Positions 1-7,711 of a stretch of DNA of 32,386 nt are shown in pieces. The translations under genes were made by a program, and so were the position numbers. Below the pieces are notes generated by a model. It was not told the DNA's origin. It was given only the letters and a program-made list of their open reading frames with translations, and ran no database searches. How positions within the stretch are numbered: the first letter of the stretch is position 1; the number at the start of each line of letters is the position of its first letter. This DNA comes from an uncultured Oscillospiraceae bacterium (lineage in GTDB: Bacteria; Bacillota; Clostridia; Oscillospirales; Oscillospiraceae), in contig CANROZ010000006.1 in NCBI GenBank assembly GCA_947632365.1, positions 1 to 32,386 on the forward strand, in the 5' to 3' direction.

Positions 1-180
<180 letters not shown>

Positions 181-366
181 CGTATCTAAACACCCTTCCG
201 GATGCCTAAATCGTTCATCGATCGCTATTTCTAGCTCTCAAAGAAATTCCGGGACCATTCCTGATCCCTTTAAAGAACCCTCTGCTGGTGCTTATTTGCA
301 TAAGCTGTTTGCATTGTTTAATTTACAAGGTACACCGCGCTTCCGCAAGGCTCCCCCCGCGAGGCG
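181..366 (-). promoter_or_regulatory. Pre-16S leader with hairpin and boxA-like elements
   Basis: This is the transcribed spacer between the rRNA promoter and 16S. At 290-305 the RNA would fold into a six-pair stem GCUUAU/AUAAGC closed by a GCAA (GNRA-type) tetraloop. Two boxA-like strings occur on the minus strand: GGTTCTTTAAAG near 270-281 and TTTCTTTGAGAGC just downstream (near 235-247), resembling the TGTTCTTTGAAAACT element seen upstream of Gram-positive 16S genes and used for rRNA antitermination. The boxA assignment is by resemblance only. Confidence 0.5.
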
Positions 367-373
367 CTTTGCT

Positions 374-402
374 AATATACCATCTAACCCGCTCTTTGTC
401 AA
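374..402 (-). promoter_or_regulatory. rRNA operon sigma-A promoter
   Basis: Minus strand: TTGACA (402-397), 17-base spacer, TATATT (379-374), so transcription should start near 367, about 187 bases before 16S. It has a perfect -35, a one-mismatch -10 and ideal spacing. The AT-rich stretch upstream (403-436) could act as an UP element but is also the U-tract of the sleB terminator. Only one promoter is visible; many rRNA operons have two. Confidence 0.88.
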
Positions 403-423
403 CAACAAAAACACCATTTTTGA

Positions 424-460
424 AAAAATTTTTAAAATGACCCTCCGGTGGGAGGGTCAT
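424..460 (-). terminator. Rho-independent terminator of sleB
   Basis: Minus strand: ATGACCCTCC, loop CACC, GGAGGGTCAT (460-437), then a T-rich run to about 424. The ten-pair stem includes the sleB stop codon (459-457), so the gene ends inside its own terminator. It lies only about 20 bases before the rRNA -35 box and shields the rRNA promoter from read-through. Confidence 0.88.
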
Positions 461-1125
461 GCGCAAAAGCGGTGATTTCCGATCGTTGTGATCAGCGGCC
501 GGGACCATATCCACTTGCTGGTGGCGGTGGCCGGATTGAAGTAATACAGCGCGCCGCCGGAGGGATCGGACCCGTTCAGCGCGTCCCGGGCGGCCTTGTA
601 GGCGCTGCTCGCCACAGGCTTCCAGAACTGTCCGTCCTGCAGGCAGCTGAAGGCTCCCGACTGATAGATGACGCCGGAGATGGAGCTTGGGAACGCCGGG
701 CTCTCCACCCGGTTGAGCACCACCGCCCCCACGGCCACTTGCCCGGCGTAGGGCTCGCCTCTGGCCTCGGCGGAGATGAGCCGGGCCAGCAGGTCCACGT
801 CCCCGGACTGGCTCTGCTGGGTGGTGCTGACGCTGATGCCCAGGGCGGCCAGGGTCTTTGGACCGCACTTGCCGTCCACGGCCAGGTTGTTCTTACGCTG
901 GAAATACTTCACCGCCTCCACGGTCTTGGAGCCGTATATCCCGTCCACCTTGCCGGAATAATAGCCCCAGCGGGACAGCTTCTCCTGGATGGTGGTGACG
1001 GTGGACCCGGTGGAGCCCTTTTTATATGTGACGGCCTCCACGCTCTGGGCCAGGCAGATGACGAGCACGTTCATCGCGAACAGCACAGCCAGCGCCGCCC
1101 ACAGCTTCTTTCGTGACTTGGACAT
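457..1125 (-). CDS. sleB: Spore cortex-lytic enzyme SleB
   Basis: Predicted 222-residue exported lytic transglycosylase that degrades muramic-delta-lactam-containing spore cortex peptidoglycan at germination. Residues 1-31 are a basic, hydrophobic signal segment; 38-97 form a peptidoglycan-binding (PG_binding_1) domain with GYYSGKVDGIYG; about 110-222 are the Hydrolase_2 (SleB/CwlJ) catalytic domain with ISAEARGEP, where Glu120 is the expected catalytic acid. The end GNHRFCA is typical of the family. The ATG at 1125 is chosen over an upstream TTG (1143) because GAGGGGG sits 8 bases before it. There is no ypeB partner next to it, although sleB and ypeB are adjacent in Bacillus. The gene lies between thrS and the rRNA operon; see the hairpin and promoter entries just upstream for its likely forespore control. 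Confidence 0.93.
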   Translation of the reverse strand: MSKSRKKLWAALAVLFAMNVLVICLAQSVEAVTYKKGSTGSTVTTIQEKLSRWGYYSGKVDGIYGSKTVEAVKYFQRKNNLAVDGKCGPKTLAALGISVSTTQQSQSGDVDLLARLISAEARGEPYAGQVAVGAVVLNRVESPAFPSSISGVIYQSGAFSCLQDGQFWKPVASSAYKAARDALNGSDPSGGALYYFNPATATSKWIWSRPLITTIGNHRFCA

Positions 1126-1128
1126 ATC

Positions 1129-1166
1129 AAAACCCCCTCGCAAACTGTCCTTAGTCTACGAGGGGG
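1129..1166 (-). terminator. thrS terminator that also masks the sleB RBS
   Basis: Minus strand 1166-1133 can fold into a 14-pair stem (two G-U wobbles) with the six-base loop AAGGAC, followed by TTTTG. The 5' arm starts CCCCCTCG and the 3' arm ends CGAGGGGG. It sits directly after the thrS stop, so it should terminate thrS. The 3' arm is also the sleB Shine-Dalgarno, so transcripts reading through from thrS would hide that site. The U-run is short (four). Confidence 0.72.
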
Positions 1167-1181
1167 CCTGTCCGATTATGC
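1152..1181 (-). promoter_or_regulatory. Possible sigma-G/sigma-F promoter for sleB
   Basis: Minus strand: GCATA (1181-1177), 18-base spacer, TAGACTA (1158-1152). This compares with the forespore consensus GHATR-N17/18-CATWHTA: the -35 matches fully and the -10 matches five of seven. In Bacillus sleB is a sigma-G gene, so such a promoter is expected. Transcription would start near 1145, giving a leader of about 20 bases that lacks the 5' arm of the hairpin above. Assigned by consensus comparison only. Confidence 0.45.
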
Positions 1182-1185
1182 TATG

Positions 1186-2937
1186 TCAAAAAAGTGAAGT
1201 TCTGGACTTGGAAGCGATCTCTTCCTGCAGCCTGGCGATGAACGCGTCCAGAGCCATAGCGCCCTTGTCGGCGTCCCGGGTGCGGACGGCCACGGTCCCT
1301 TCCGCGGCCTCCTTGTCCCCCACCACCAGCTTGTAGGGCACCTTCTCCATCTGGGCCTCCCGGATCTTGAAGCCCAGCTTCTCGTTGCGGGTGTCCACCT
1401 CGGTGCGCACGCCCAGGGCCTCCAGCTTGGCGGCCACCTCCTTGGCGTAGTCCATGGTCCGGTCCGTGATGGGCAGTATCTTCACCTGCACAGGGCTGAG
1501 CCAGGTGGGGAACGCCCCCGCAAAGTGCTCGGTGATCACGCCGATGAACCGCTCGATGGAGCCGAACACCACCCGGTGGATCATGACGGGGCAATGCTTC
1601 TCGCCGTCGGCGCCCACATATTCCAGATCGAACCGTCCGGGCAGCTGGTAATCCAGCTGGATGGTGCCGCACTGCCAGGTCCGGCCCAGGGAGTCCTCGA
1701 TGTGGAAGTCCAGTTTGGGGCCATAGAACGCGCCGTCGCCGGGATTGATCTCATAGCTCTTGCCGATGCTGGTGATGGCGTCGGCCAGGGCCGCGGTGGC
1801 GATGTCCCAATCCTCCACGGAGCCGATGTGGTCCTCGGGCATGGTGGACAGCTCGATGGTATAGGGCAGGCCGAAGAGGTTGTATACCTCATCAAACAGC
1901 TGCGCGATGCGCACCACCTCGTCCTTGATCTGGTCCTTGGCCAGCAGGATATGGGCGTCGTCCTGGGTGAAGCAGCGCACCCGGAACATGCCGTGCAGCG
2001 CGCCGGACAGCTCATGGCGGTGGACCAGGCCCAGCTCGCCGTAGCGCAGGGGCAGGTCCCGGTAGGAGTGGGGCTCCAGATCATAGACCAGGATGCTGCC
2101 GGGGCAGTTCATGGGCTTGATGGCGAAGTCCTCCTCGTCGATGACCGTCGTATACATATTGTCCTTATAGTGGTCCCAGTGGCCGGAGGTCTCCCAGAGG
2201 GTACGCTTCATGATCTGGGGGGTGCTGATCTCCAGGTAGTCCCACTTCTTATGGACTTGGCGCCAGTAGTCGATGAGGGTGTTTTTCAGCACCATGCCCT
2301 TGGGCAGATAGAAGGGGAAACCGGGGGCCTCGTCCCGGAAGGCGAACAGACCCAGCTCCTTGCCCAGCTTGCGGTGGTCCCGCTTTTTGGCCTCCTCGAT
2401 GCGGGCCAGGTGCTCGTCCAGCTCCGCCTTGGTGGGGAAGCAGGTGCCATAGATGCGCTGGAGCATCGGACGGTTGGAATCTCCCCGCCAGTAGGCGCCG
2501 TTGACGCTGGTGAGCTTGATGGCGTTGCCCTTGATCCGCCCGGTGGAGTCCAGGTGCGGCCCGGCGCAGAGGTCGGTGAAATCCCCCTGCTTGTAGAAGC
2601 TGATCACCGCGTCCTCCGGCAGGTCCTGGATCAGCTCCACCTTATAGGGCTCCTCCCGCTCCTGCATGAAGGCGATGGCCTCCTCCCGGGGCAGCTCGAA
2701 CCGCTCCAGCTTGATCTTCTCCTTGCAGATCTTGCGCATCTCCGCCTCCAGGGCCTCCAGGTCCTCGGGAACGAAGGGCTTGTCGATATCGATGTCGTAA
2801 TAGAATCCATCCTCGATGGCCGGGCCGATGGCCAGCTTGGCCTGGGGATAGAGGCGCTTCACCGCCTGGGCCAGCACATGGCTGGTGGTGTGCCGATACA
2901 TTTTTCTGTATTCGGCGTCGCTGAAATTGTATTCCAT
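1186..2937 (-). CDS. thrS: Threonyl-tRNA synthetase (no TGS domain)
   Basis: Class II aminoacyl-tRNA synthetase charging tRNA-Thr; 583 residues. Order of domains: N2 editing/SAD domain (about 1-170) with HTTSH at 16-20 and CAGPH at 124-128; catalytic core with KPMNCPG (zinc Cys), motif 2 RHELSGALHGMFRVRCFTQD, and a C-terminal zinc-binding and motif 3 region MIHRVVFGSIERFIG; then the anticodon-binding domain (about 480-583). Bacterial ThrS is usually about 640 residues because a TGS domain of some 60 residues comes first; here the protein begins almost at the editing domain and nothing upstream encodes TGS. The ATG at 2937 is chosen over GTG 2964 because GGGAG lies about 6 bases before it and GTG 2964 falls in the T-box terminator. 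Controlled by the T-box leader upstream. Confidence 0.97.
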   Translation of the reverse strand: MEYNFSDAEYRKMYRHTTSHVLAQAVKRLYPQAKLAIGPAIEDGFYYDIDIDKPFVPEDLEALEAEMRKICKEKIKLERFELPREEAIAFMQEREEPYKVELIQDLPEDAVISFYKQGDFTDLCAGPHLDSTGRIKGNAIKLTSVNGAYWRGDSNRPMLQRIYGTCFPTKAELDEHLARIEEAKKRDHRKLGKELGLFAFRDEAPGFPFYLPKGMVLKNTLIDYWRQVHKKWDYLEISTPQIMKRTLWETSGHWDHYKDNMYTTVIDEEDFAIKPMNCPGSILVYDLEPHSYRDLPLRYGELGLVHRHELSGALHGMFRVRCFTQDDAHILLAKDQIKDEVVRIAQLFDEVYNLFGLPYTIELSTMPEDHIGSVEDWDIATAALADAITSIGKSYEINPGDGAFYGPKLDFHIEDSLGRTWQCGTIQLDYQLPGRFDLEYVGADGEKHCPVMIHRVVFGSIERFIGVITEHFAGAFPTWLSPVQVKILPITDRTMDYAKEVAAKLEALGVRTEVDTRNEKLGFKIREAQMEKVPYKLVVGDKEAAEGTVAVRTRDADKGAMALDAFIARLQEEIASKSRTSLF

Positions 2938-2950
2938 AGCTTCTCCCTTC

Positions 2951-3186
2951 ATAAAACAAAACACCCCTGACCTGCGTCAGGGGTGCGTAAAATACACACG
3001 GTCCCACCCTAAACTTTCACTCAAAACGCTTCACGTGCGTCACACGGCGGGGCTTACTCGTCGCCTTTGGGTCCCGCGGCTCGGGGATGGTCAGCATCCG
3101 GTCCGTCTCCCAAGAGGGCTCACAGCCTCCGACCCTCTCTCTCTGCGGGGCGTATCCCGGCGCAATTCCCGTCGTCGCCTTTGTTC
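2951..3186 (-). promoter_or_regulatory. T-box riboswitch, threonine specific
   Basis: The transcribed leader of thrS carries the T-box sequence AGGGTGGGACCGTG (3010-2997; consensus AGGGTGGNACCGCG) and, after it, a terminator CACCCCTGAC-GCAG-GTCAGGGGTG (2985-2962) with the run TTTTGTTTT. GGGTG of the T-box can instead pair with CACCC of the terminator's 5' arm, giving the antiterminator. In stem I the specifier appears to be ACC (3091-3089, context CTGACCATC), a Thr codon. AGAGAGAGAGGGTCGG and GGGAGACGG nearby look like the distal stem I elements. Uncharged tRNA-Thr should therefore switch thrS on. Stem boundaries are approximate. Confidence 0.88.
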
Positions 3187-3192
3187 GGATAG

Positions 3193-3221
3193 AATATAGC
3201 ACGGTCAAAAGCCGTTGTCAA
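3193..3221 (-). promoter_or_regulatory. Sigma-A promoter of the thrS T-box transcript
   Basis: Minus strand: TTGACA (3221-3216), 17-base spacer, TATATT (3198-3193). The boxes are the same as those of the rRNA promoter in this window, suggesting strong constitutive initiation with control left to the T-box. Start expected near 3186. The -35 box lies 22 bases after the stop codon of the upstream DUF1624 gene. Confidence 0.85.
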
Positions 3222-3242
3222 GCGGCATTCACCGACGCGTGT

Positions 3243-3938
3243 CTATAGCACCATGCTCACCGCCCAGCAGACGCCGTAGAGGATCGGCTGGTGGATAAGA
3301 TAGATGAGCAGCGTCCGCTGGCCCGGCCAGGCGAGCCATTTCGGCGCGCCCAAGGTCCGCAGGCGGCTGTCCGCCGGGGCAACCAAAAGTTTTTGGCCGA
3401 ACCAGGCGCCCAGGAAAAACATAAAGATATTCGGGAAAAAAGGCACCCAGTCAAAGGACACGAACCCGTGGGCCCGCAGGCCCAGAGGATAGAGCCAGGG
3501 TACGGCGATGAAGGTGGTGTAGCTGACGATCCGCGTCACCAGATACAGCCCGCCCCACAGCCAGGGTGCCAGCTTGTCCGGCACCTGCTGCACATATCGG
3601 CCCAGAAAGTGCCAGAAGATCATGGCGCAGCCGAGAAACTGCAGTATGCCGTACCGGATGGGCGAGCCCACCGCGTAGGACGCCGCCACCACCACGACCC
3701 CCGCCCCCAGGGCGATCAGGCCCCGGCGCAGATTGGAGCGGGTGAAGCGGACGCTGACGCCGCTGAGAAAGATGAAGCTCAGGGCGATGAAGCGCTGCAA
3801 AGTGAACAGCGGCCACTGCTGGGTGATGCCGTAGGGCAGCCATCCGAAGGATATGAGATCGAAGATGAAATGATATATGATCATCAGTCCGCAGACCAGC
3901 CCCCGCCAGCCGTCCAGCCACAGGATGCGCTCAGACAT
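3243..3938 (-). CDS. DUF1624 / HGSNAT-like membrane acyltransferase-type protein
   Basis: Integral membrane protein of 231 residues. The start, LDGWRGLVCGLMIIYH, has the RG and His of the heparan-alpha-glucosaminide N-acetyltransferase-like (DUF1624) family. About seven hydrophobic helices are visible (near residues 10-27, 42-64, 74-92, 96-113, 122-146, 164-182 and 208-228), with LLIYLIHQPILYG in the last, a motif also typical of OafA-like acyltransferases. Family members are thought to move acetyl groups onto sugars across the membrane, but the bacterial substrate is unknown and I do not assign one. Its ATG overlaps the end of ychF by 8 bases (ATGTCTGA), implying translational coupling; no RBS beyond the ychF coding sequence is needed. 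It is the last gene of the gdpP-ychF run. Confidence 0.82.
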   Translation of the reverse strand: MSERILWLDGWRGLVCGLMIIYHFIFDLISFGWLPYGITQQWPLFTLQRFIALSFIFLSGVSVRFTRSNLRRGLIALGAGVVVVAASYAVGSPIRYGILQFLGCAMIFWHFLGRYVQQVPDKLAPWLWGGLYLVTRIVSYTTFIAVPWLYPLGLRAHGFVSFDWVPFFPNIFMFFLGAWFGQKLLVAPADSRLRTLGAPKWLAWPGQRTLLIYLIHQPILYGVCWAVSMVL

Positions 3939-5028
3939 TAAAGAGGAAGTGGGTCACGTCCCCGTCCTGCATCACGTAGTCCTTGCCCTCGGCCCGGAGC
4001 AGGCCCTTCTCCCGGGCGGCGGCCTCGCTGCCGCAGGCCTTCAAGTCCTCGAAGGCGATGATGTTGGCCCGGATGAAACCCCGCTCGAAGTCGGTGTGTA
4101 TCTTTCCCGCGGCCTGGGGGGCCTTGGTGCCCCGGGTGATGGTCCAGGCCCGGCACTCGTCCGGTCCGCAGGTGAGGAAGCTGATCAGCCCCAGCAGCTC
4201 ATAGGAGCACTTGATCAGCCGCTCCAGCCCCGACTCCCGGATGCCCAGCTCCTCCATGAACATCTCCCGGTCCGCCGGGTCCTCCAGTTCGGCGATGTCC
4301 TGCTCGAACCGGGCGCACACAGGCAGCACCATGCTGCCCTCGGCGTCGGCGATGGCCTTCACCTGCTGATAATACGCGCTCTGCTCCGCCTGGGCAAAGC
4401 CGTCCTCGTCCATGTTGGCGGCGTAAATGATGGGCTTGAGACTGAGAAGATCGGACTGGGCCACCATCTCCGCCTCGTCCCCCTCGCAGGGGAAGCTGCG
4501 GGCAGACTTTCCCTCGTTGAGCCAATCCGCCAGCCGGGCCATGAGCTCGGCCTCTTTGGCGTATTTCTTATCGCCGCTCTTTACGTACTTCTGGGCCTTC
4601 TCCAGCCGCCGCTGGACCATCTCCAGGTCGGCCATGATCAGCTCCAGGTCCACGGTCTCGATATCCCCCTTGGGGTCGGTGGAGCACTCGTGGCGGATGA
4701 TGTTGGCGTCGTCAAAGCAGCGCACCACATGCACGATGGCGTCGGTGCCCCGGATGTTGCCCAGGAATTTATTGCCCAGGCCCTCCCCCTTGCTGGCCCC
4801 CTTCACCAGGCCCGCGATGTCCACGAACTCGATGGTGGCGGGGGTGTATTTCTTGGGGTGGTACATCTCCGCCAGAAAATCCAGCCGCTCGTCCGGCACG
4901 GCCACCACGCCCACGTTGGGGTCGATGGTGCAGAAGGGGTAGTTGGCCGACTCCGCCCCGGCGTTGGTCAGGGCGTTGAAAAGGGTGCTTTTCCCAACAT
5001 TTGGAAGTCCAACGATGCCAAGTTTCAT
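3931..5028 (-). CDS. ychF: Redox-regulated ATPase/GTPase YchF (OLA1-like)
   Basis: Cytosolic 365-residue P-loop NTPase of the Obg/YchF group, which binds ribosomes and prefers ATP in characterised members. G1 GLPNVGKST is at residues 7-15, G3 DIAG at 70-73, and the G4 position reads NMDE (205-208) in place of NKxD, the change linked with ATP preference in this family. A coiled-coil insert lies at about 125-170, and the TGS domain fills the last 80 or so residues, ending in the family-typical HFLFNV. Length is normal. AGGAGAGG lies about 6-12 bases before the ATG. The gene follows ftsH after a 57-base gap holding a GC-rich palindrome, and overlaps the next gene by 8 bases. Confidence 0.97.
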   Translation of the reverse strand: MKLGIVGLPNVGKSTLFNALTNAGAESANYPFCTIDPNVGVVAVPDERLDFLAEMYHPKKYTPATIEFVDIAGLVKGASKGEGLGNKFLGNIRGTDAIVHVVRCFDDANIIRHECSTDPKGDIETVDLELIMADLEMVQRRLEKAQKYVKSGDKKYAKEAELMARLADWLNEGKSARSFPCEGDEAEMVAQSDLLSLKPIIYAANMDEDGFAQAEQSAYYQQVKAIADAEGSMVLPVCARFEQDIAELEDPADREMFMEELGIRESGLERLIKCSYELLGLISFLTCGPDECRAWTITRGTKAPQAAGKIHTDFERGFIRANIIAFEDLKACGSEAAAREKGLLRAEGKDYVMQDGDVTHFLFNV

Positions 5029-5048
5029 TGTGTCCTCTCCTCTATCGG

Positions 5049-5071
5049 CAAAGGCGGGCGCTGCGCCCGCC
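5049..5071 (-). terminator. GC-rich hairpin between ftsH and ychF
   Basis: AAGGCGGGCG-CAG-CGCCCGCCTT on the minus strand is a perfect ten-pair inverted repeat with a three-base loop. It is followed by only one further T before TGCCGATAG, so as a terminator it would be weak. More likely it lowers read-through into ychF or protects the 3' end of the ftsH message. Confidence 0.45.
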
Positions 5072-5085
5072 TTGCCTGTGATATT

Positions 5086-7161
5086 TTATTTGCGGATATC
5101 GTCCACCCAGTAGGGCGGCTTCTCGTCAGGGCCCTTGTACTCGTCCGGGTCCTGGGGCGCGGAACGCTGCTCCGGCTCCGCCGCGGAGACCTCCTCCGCA
5201 GGGGCTTTGGCCGCGGGCTGCTCCTCCGCCTTGGGAGGCACGGCCGCGGGCTTCTTGGGCGGCAGCTCCCCATGGTCGCAGAAGTAGTCGAAGTCCGCCC
5301 CGTCCATGGACTCATGCTCCAGCAGATACTCCGCCACGGCCACCAGGGTGTCCCGGTGCTGGGTGAGCAGTTCCTCGCACTTGGCCATAGCCTCGTCGAA
5401 GATATGCTTGACCTCCTCGTCGATGATCCCGGCGGTCTCCTCGGAATAGGACTTCGTGGTGCCGAAGTCCCGGCCGATGAACAGGCTGTGGGCGGAATCG
5501 TCAAAGCTGATGGGGCCCAGCCGCTCGCTCATACCGTACTGCATGACCATGGCCCGGGCGATCTTGCTGGCCTGCTGGATATCCCCGGAGGCTCCGGTGG
5601 AGATATCGTCCAGGAAGAGCTTTTCCGCCACCCGGCCGCCAAGGGCCATGACGATCTGCTCGAACATATCGCTCTTGGCGTGGAAAGACTTGTCCTCGCT
5701 GGGGCGCATGAGGGTGAAGCCCCCCGCCTGGCCCCGGGGGATGATGGTGATATAGTGCACCGGGTCCACATGGGGCAGGTACTTGGCGGCGATGGCGTGG
5801 CCGGACTCGTGGTAGGCGGTGAGCCGCCGCTCCTTGTCGGTGATGACCCGGCTCTTCTTCTCCGGGCCCATGGCCACCTTCAAAATGGCCTCGTCGATGT
5901 CGTCGTTGACGATGAAGCGGCGCTTGCGGCGCACGGCCAGCAGCGCGGCCTCGTTGAGCAGGTTCTCCAGGTCCGCCCCGGAGAAGCCCGCGGTGCCCCG
6001 GGCAATGGAGTTGAGGTCCACGTCGTCCCCCAGGGGCTTATCCTTGGCGTGTACCTTCAGTATCTCCTCGCGGCCCTTCACGTCGGGCAGGCCGATATAG
6101 ACCTGGCGGTCGAAACGGCCGGGCCGGAGCAGGGCGTTGTCCAGGATGTCGGCCCGGTTGGTGGCCGCCATGACGATGACGCCCTCGTTGTTGGTAAAGC
6201 CGTCCATCTCCACAAGCAGCTGGTTCAAGGTCTGCTCGCGCTCGTCGTGGCCGCCGCCCAGGCCGGAGCCGCGCTGACGGCCCACGGCGTCGATCTCGTC
6301 GATGAAGATGATGGCGGGCGCCACCTTCTTGGCCTGGTCGAACAGGTCCCGGACGCGGCTGGCGCCCACGCCCACGTACAGCTCCACGAAGTCGGAGCCG
6401 GAGATGGACAAAAACTGCACCCCGGCCTCCCCGGCCACGGCCTTGGCCATCAGGGTCTTGCCTGTGCCCGGAGGGCCCACCAGCAGCACGCCCTTGGGGA
6501 TACGGGCGCCCATGGCGGTATAGGCGGCGGGGTCCTTGAGGAACTCCACGATCTCCTGCAGCTCCTCCTTCTCCTCGTCACATCCGGCCACGTCGGCAAA
6601 GGTCTTTTTGGTCTGGCCCTCCGCGGCCACCTTGGTCCGGGCCTTGGAGAACTTGGCCACTCCCCCGGCGCCGCCGCCGGTGGCGCGGCTCATCATCACG
6701 TACCACAGCACGCCGAACACGCCGATCACGATGAGATACGGCAAAAAGCTCAGCCACCAGGGGGCTACGAAGCCCTCGTTGTCGTCGTACTCCTCCAGGA
6801 TGCCCTTTTCCTTCTGCTCCCGGATCAGATCGCCCAGGTCCTCATAGAACCGATCCACGTCCCGCAGGTTGCGGGTGATCTCCTTCTGGCCCTGGACCGC
6901 CTCCCGCAGATAGAGATACAGCTCGTTGCCGGAGATGACGAAGGACTCCACCTTCTGGTCCTGGAACAGATCGATGATCTCCGAGTAGGTCAGGTCCGCC
7001 GCCCGGTTATTGCCCGTGAGGGAGAACACCGTGGCCAGCAGGAGGACCAGCACCAGCGCGTAAAAGCCGATCTCCCGGACGCGGCGGTTGCCGGGCCCGG
7101 GTCCGCCGGGACCGGGTCTGGAGGGACCGCTGTTGTTATTGTTGCCAGGTCTGTTTTCCAT
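5086..7161 (-). CDS. ftsH: ATP-dependent zinc metalloprotease FtsH
   Basis: Membrane-anchored AAA+ protease of 691 residues that degrades misfolded membrane proteins and short-lived regulators. A Pro/Gly/Asn-rich cytosolic start (1-27) precedes TM1 (about 31-48); an extracytoplasmic domain follows to about 135, then TM2 (137-156). AAA module: Walker A GPPGTGKT at 229-236, Walker B IIFIDEID at 284-291, arginine-finger region LRPGRFDR near 345-352. Protease: HESGH at 451-455 with the third zinc ligand probably Asp527 (SGDIQQ). The end is a Pro/Ala/Glu-rich tail of roughly 55 residues, longer than in many relatives, probably disordered. It is 9 bases from the hpt stop; the tilS-hpt-ftsH order is the classic Firmicutes one. 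The RBS (GGTAGGAAG) is weaker than its neighbours'. Confidence 0.97.
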   Translation of the reverse strand: MENRPGNNNNSGPSRPGPGGPGPGNRRVREIGFYALVLVLLLATVFSLTGNNRAADLTYSEIIDLFQDQKVESFVISGNELYLYLREAVQGQKEITRNLRDVDRFYEDLGDLIREQKEKGILEEYDDNEGFVAPWWLSFLPYLIVIGVFGVLWYVMMSRATGGGAGGVAKFSKARTKVAAEGQTKKTFADVAGCDEEKEELQEIVEFLKDPAAYTAMGARIPKGVLLVGPPGTGKTLMAKAVAGEAGVQFLSISGSDFVELYVGVGASRVRDLFDQAKKVAPAIIFIDEIDAVGRQRGSGLGGGHDEREQTLNQLLVEMDGFTNNEGVIVMAATNRADILDNALLRPGRFDRQVYIGLPDVKGREEILKVHAKDKPLGDDVDLNSIARGTAGFSGADLENLLNEAALLAVRRKRRFIVNDDIDEAILKVAMGPEKKSRVITDKERRLTAYHESGHAIAAKYLPHVDPVHYITIIPRGQAGGFTLMRPSEDKSFHAKSDMFEQIVMALGGRVAEKLFLDDISTGASGDIQQASKIARAMVMQYGMSERLGPISFDDSAHSLFIGRDFGTTKSYSEETAGIIDEEVKHIFDEAMAKCEELLTQHRDTLVAVAEYLLEHESMDGADFDYFCDHGELPPKKPAAVPPKAEEQPAAKAPAEEVSAAEPEQRSAPQDPDEYKGPDEKPPYWVDDIRK

Positions 7162-7170
7162 CTTCCTACC

Positions 7171-7707
7171 TCATGAATAGATTTCCGGCTTCAAAAGGCC
7201 GATGTAAGGGAGATTGCGGTATTTTTCATCATAGTCCAGCCCATAGCCCACCACGAAGGCGTCGGGGATGGTGAAGCCCGCGTAATCCGCCTTGATGGGC
7301 GCGGTGCGGCGCTCCGGCTTGTCCAGCAGCGTCACGATGCGGATGGAATTGGGCTTGCGGGCCAGCATGTAGTTTTTCAGATAGCTGAGAGTATTGCCGC
7401 TGTCCAGGATATCCTCCACGATGATCACGTCCCGGCCCTCGATGTTCTCGGTCAGGTCCTTGATGATCTTCACCGCTCCGGTGGAGGTGGTCCCGGAGCC
7501 GTAGCTGGACACCACCATGAAGTCCACGGTGCAGGGGATGTCACAGGCGCGCACCAGGTCCGCCATAAAGATGAAGCAACCCCGCAGCACGCCCACGAAC
7601 AGGGGATTCTTCCCCGCGTAATCGGCGGAGATCTGCCGCCCCAGCCGGGCCACGATGCCCTTCAGCTCCTCCTCGGTGGCGATGTACCGCTCCACGTCTC
7701 TGTGCAT
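7171..7707 (-). CDS. hpt: Hypoxanthine phosphoribosyltransferase
   Basis: Cytosolic purine-salvage enzyme of 178 residues converting hypoxanthine and guanine with PRPP to IMP and GMP. The PRPP loop VIIVEDILDSGNTL is at about 94-107 (two acidic residues followed by DSGNTL), and VSSYGSGTTSTG at 66-77 is the flexible loop. FVGVLRGCFIFMADL near the start and the C-terminal VVGYGLDYDEKYRNLPYIG are also typical. Length is standard. Its RBS GGAGGG is part of the last codons and stop of tilS, only 4 bases separating stop and start. In Bacillus, HprT binds TilS and FtsH is encoded next to both, so the cluster is conserved here. Confidence 0.97.
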   Translation of the reverse strand: MHRDVERYIATEEELKGIVARLGRQISADYAGKNPLFVGVLRGCFIFMADLVRACDIPCTVDFMVVSSYGSGTTSTGAVKIIKDLTENIEGRDVIIVEDILDSGNTLSYLKNYMLARKPNSIRIVTLLDKPERRTAPIKADYAGFTIPDAFVVGYGLDYDEKYRNLPYIGLLKPEIYS

Positions 7708-7711
7708 ATCC

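Noticed and set aside
3877-7176. A 1099-codon open frame on the plus strand opposite ychF and ftsH
   Set aside because: It lies opposite two certain genes; its composition (His, Val, Leu, Gly and Gln rich) is the mirror of GC-rich codons, and it has no RBS or family features.
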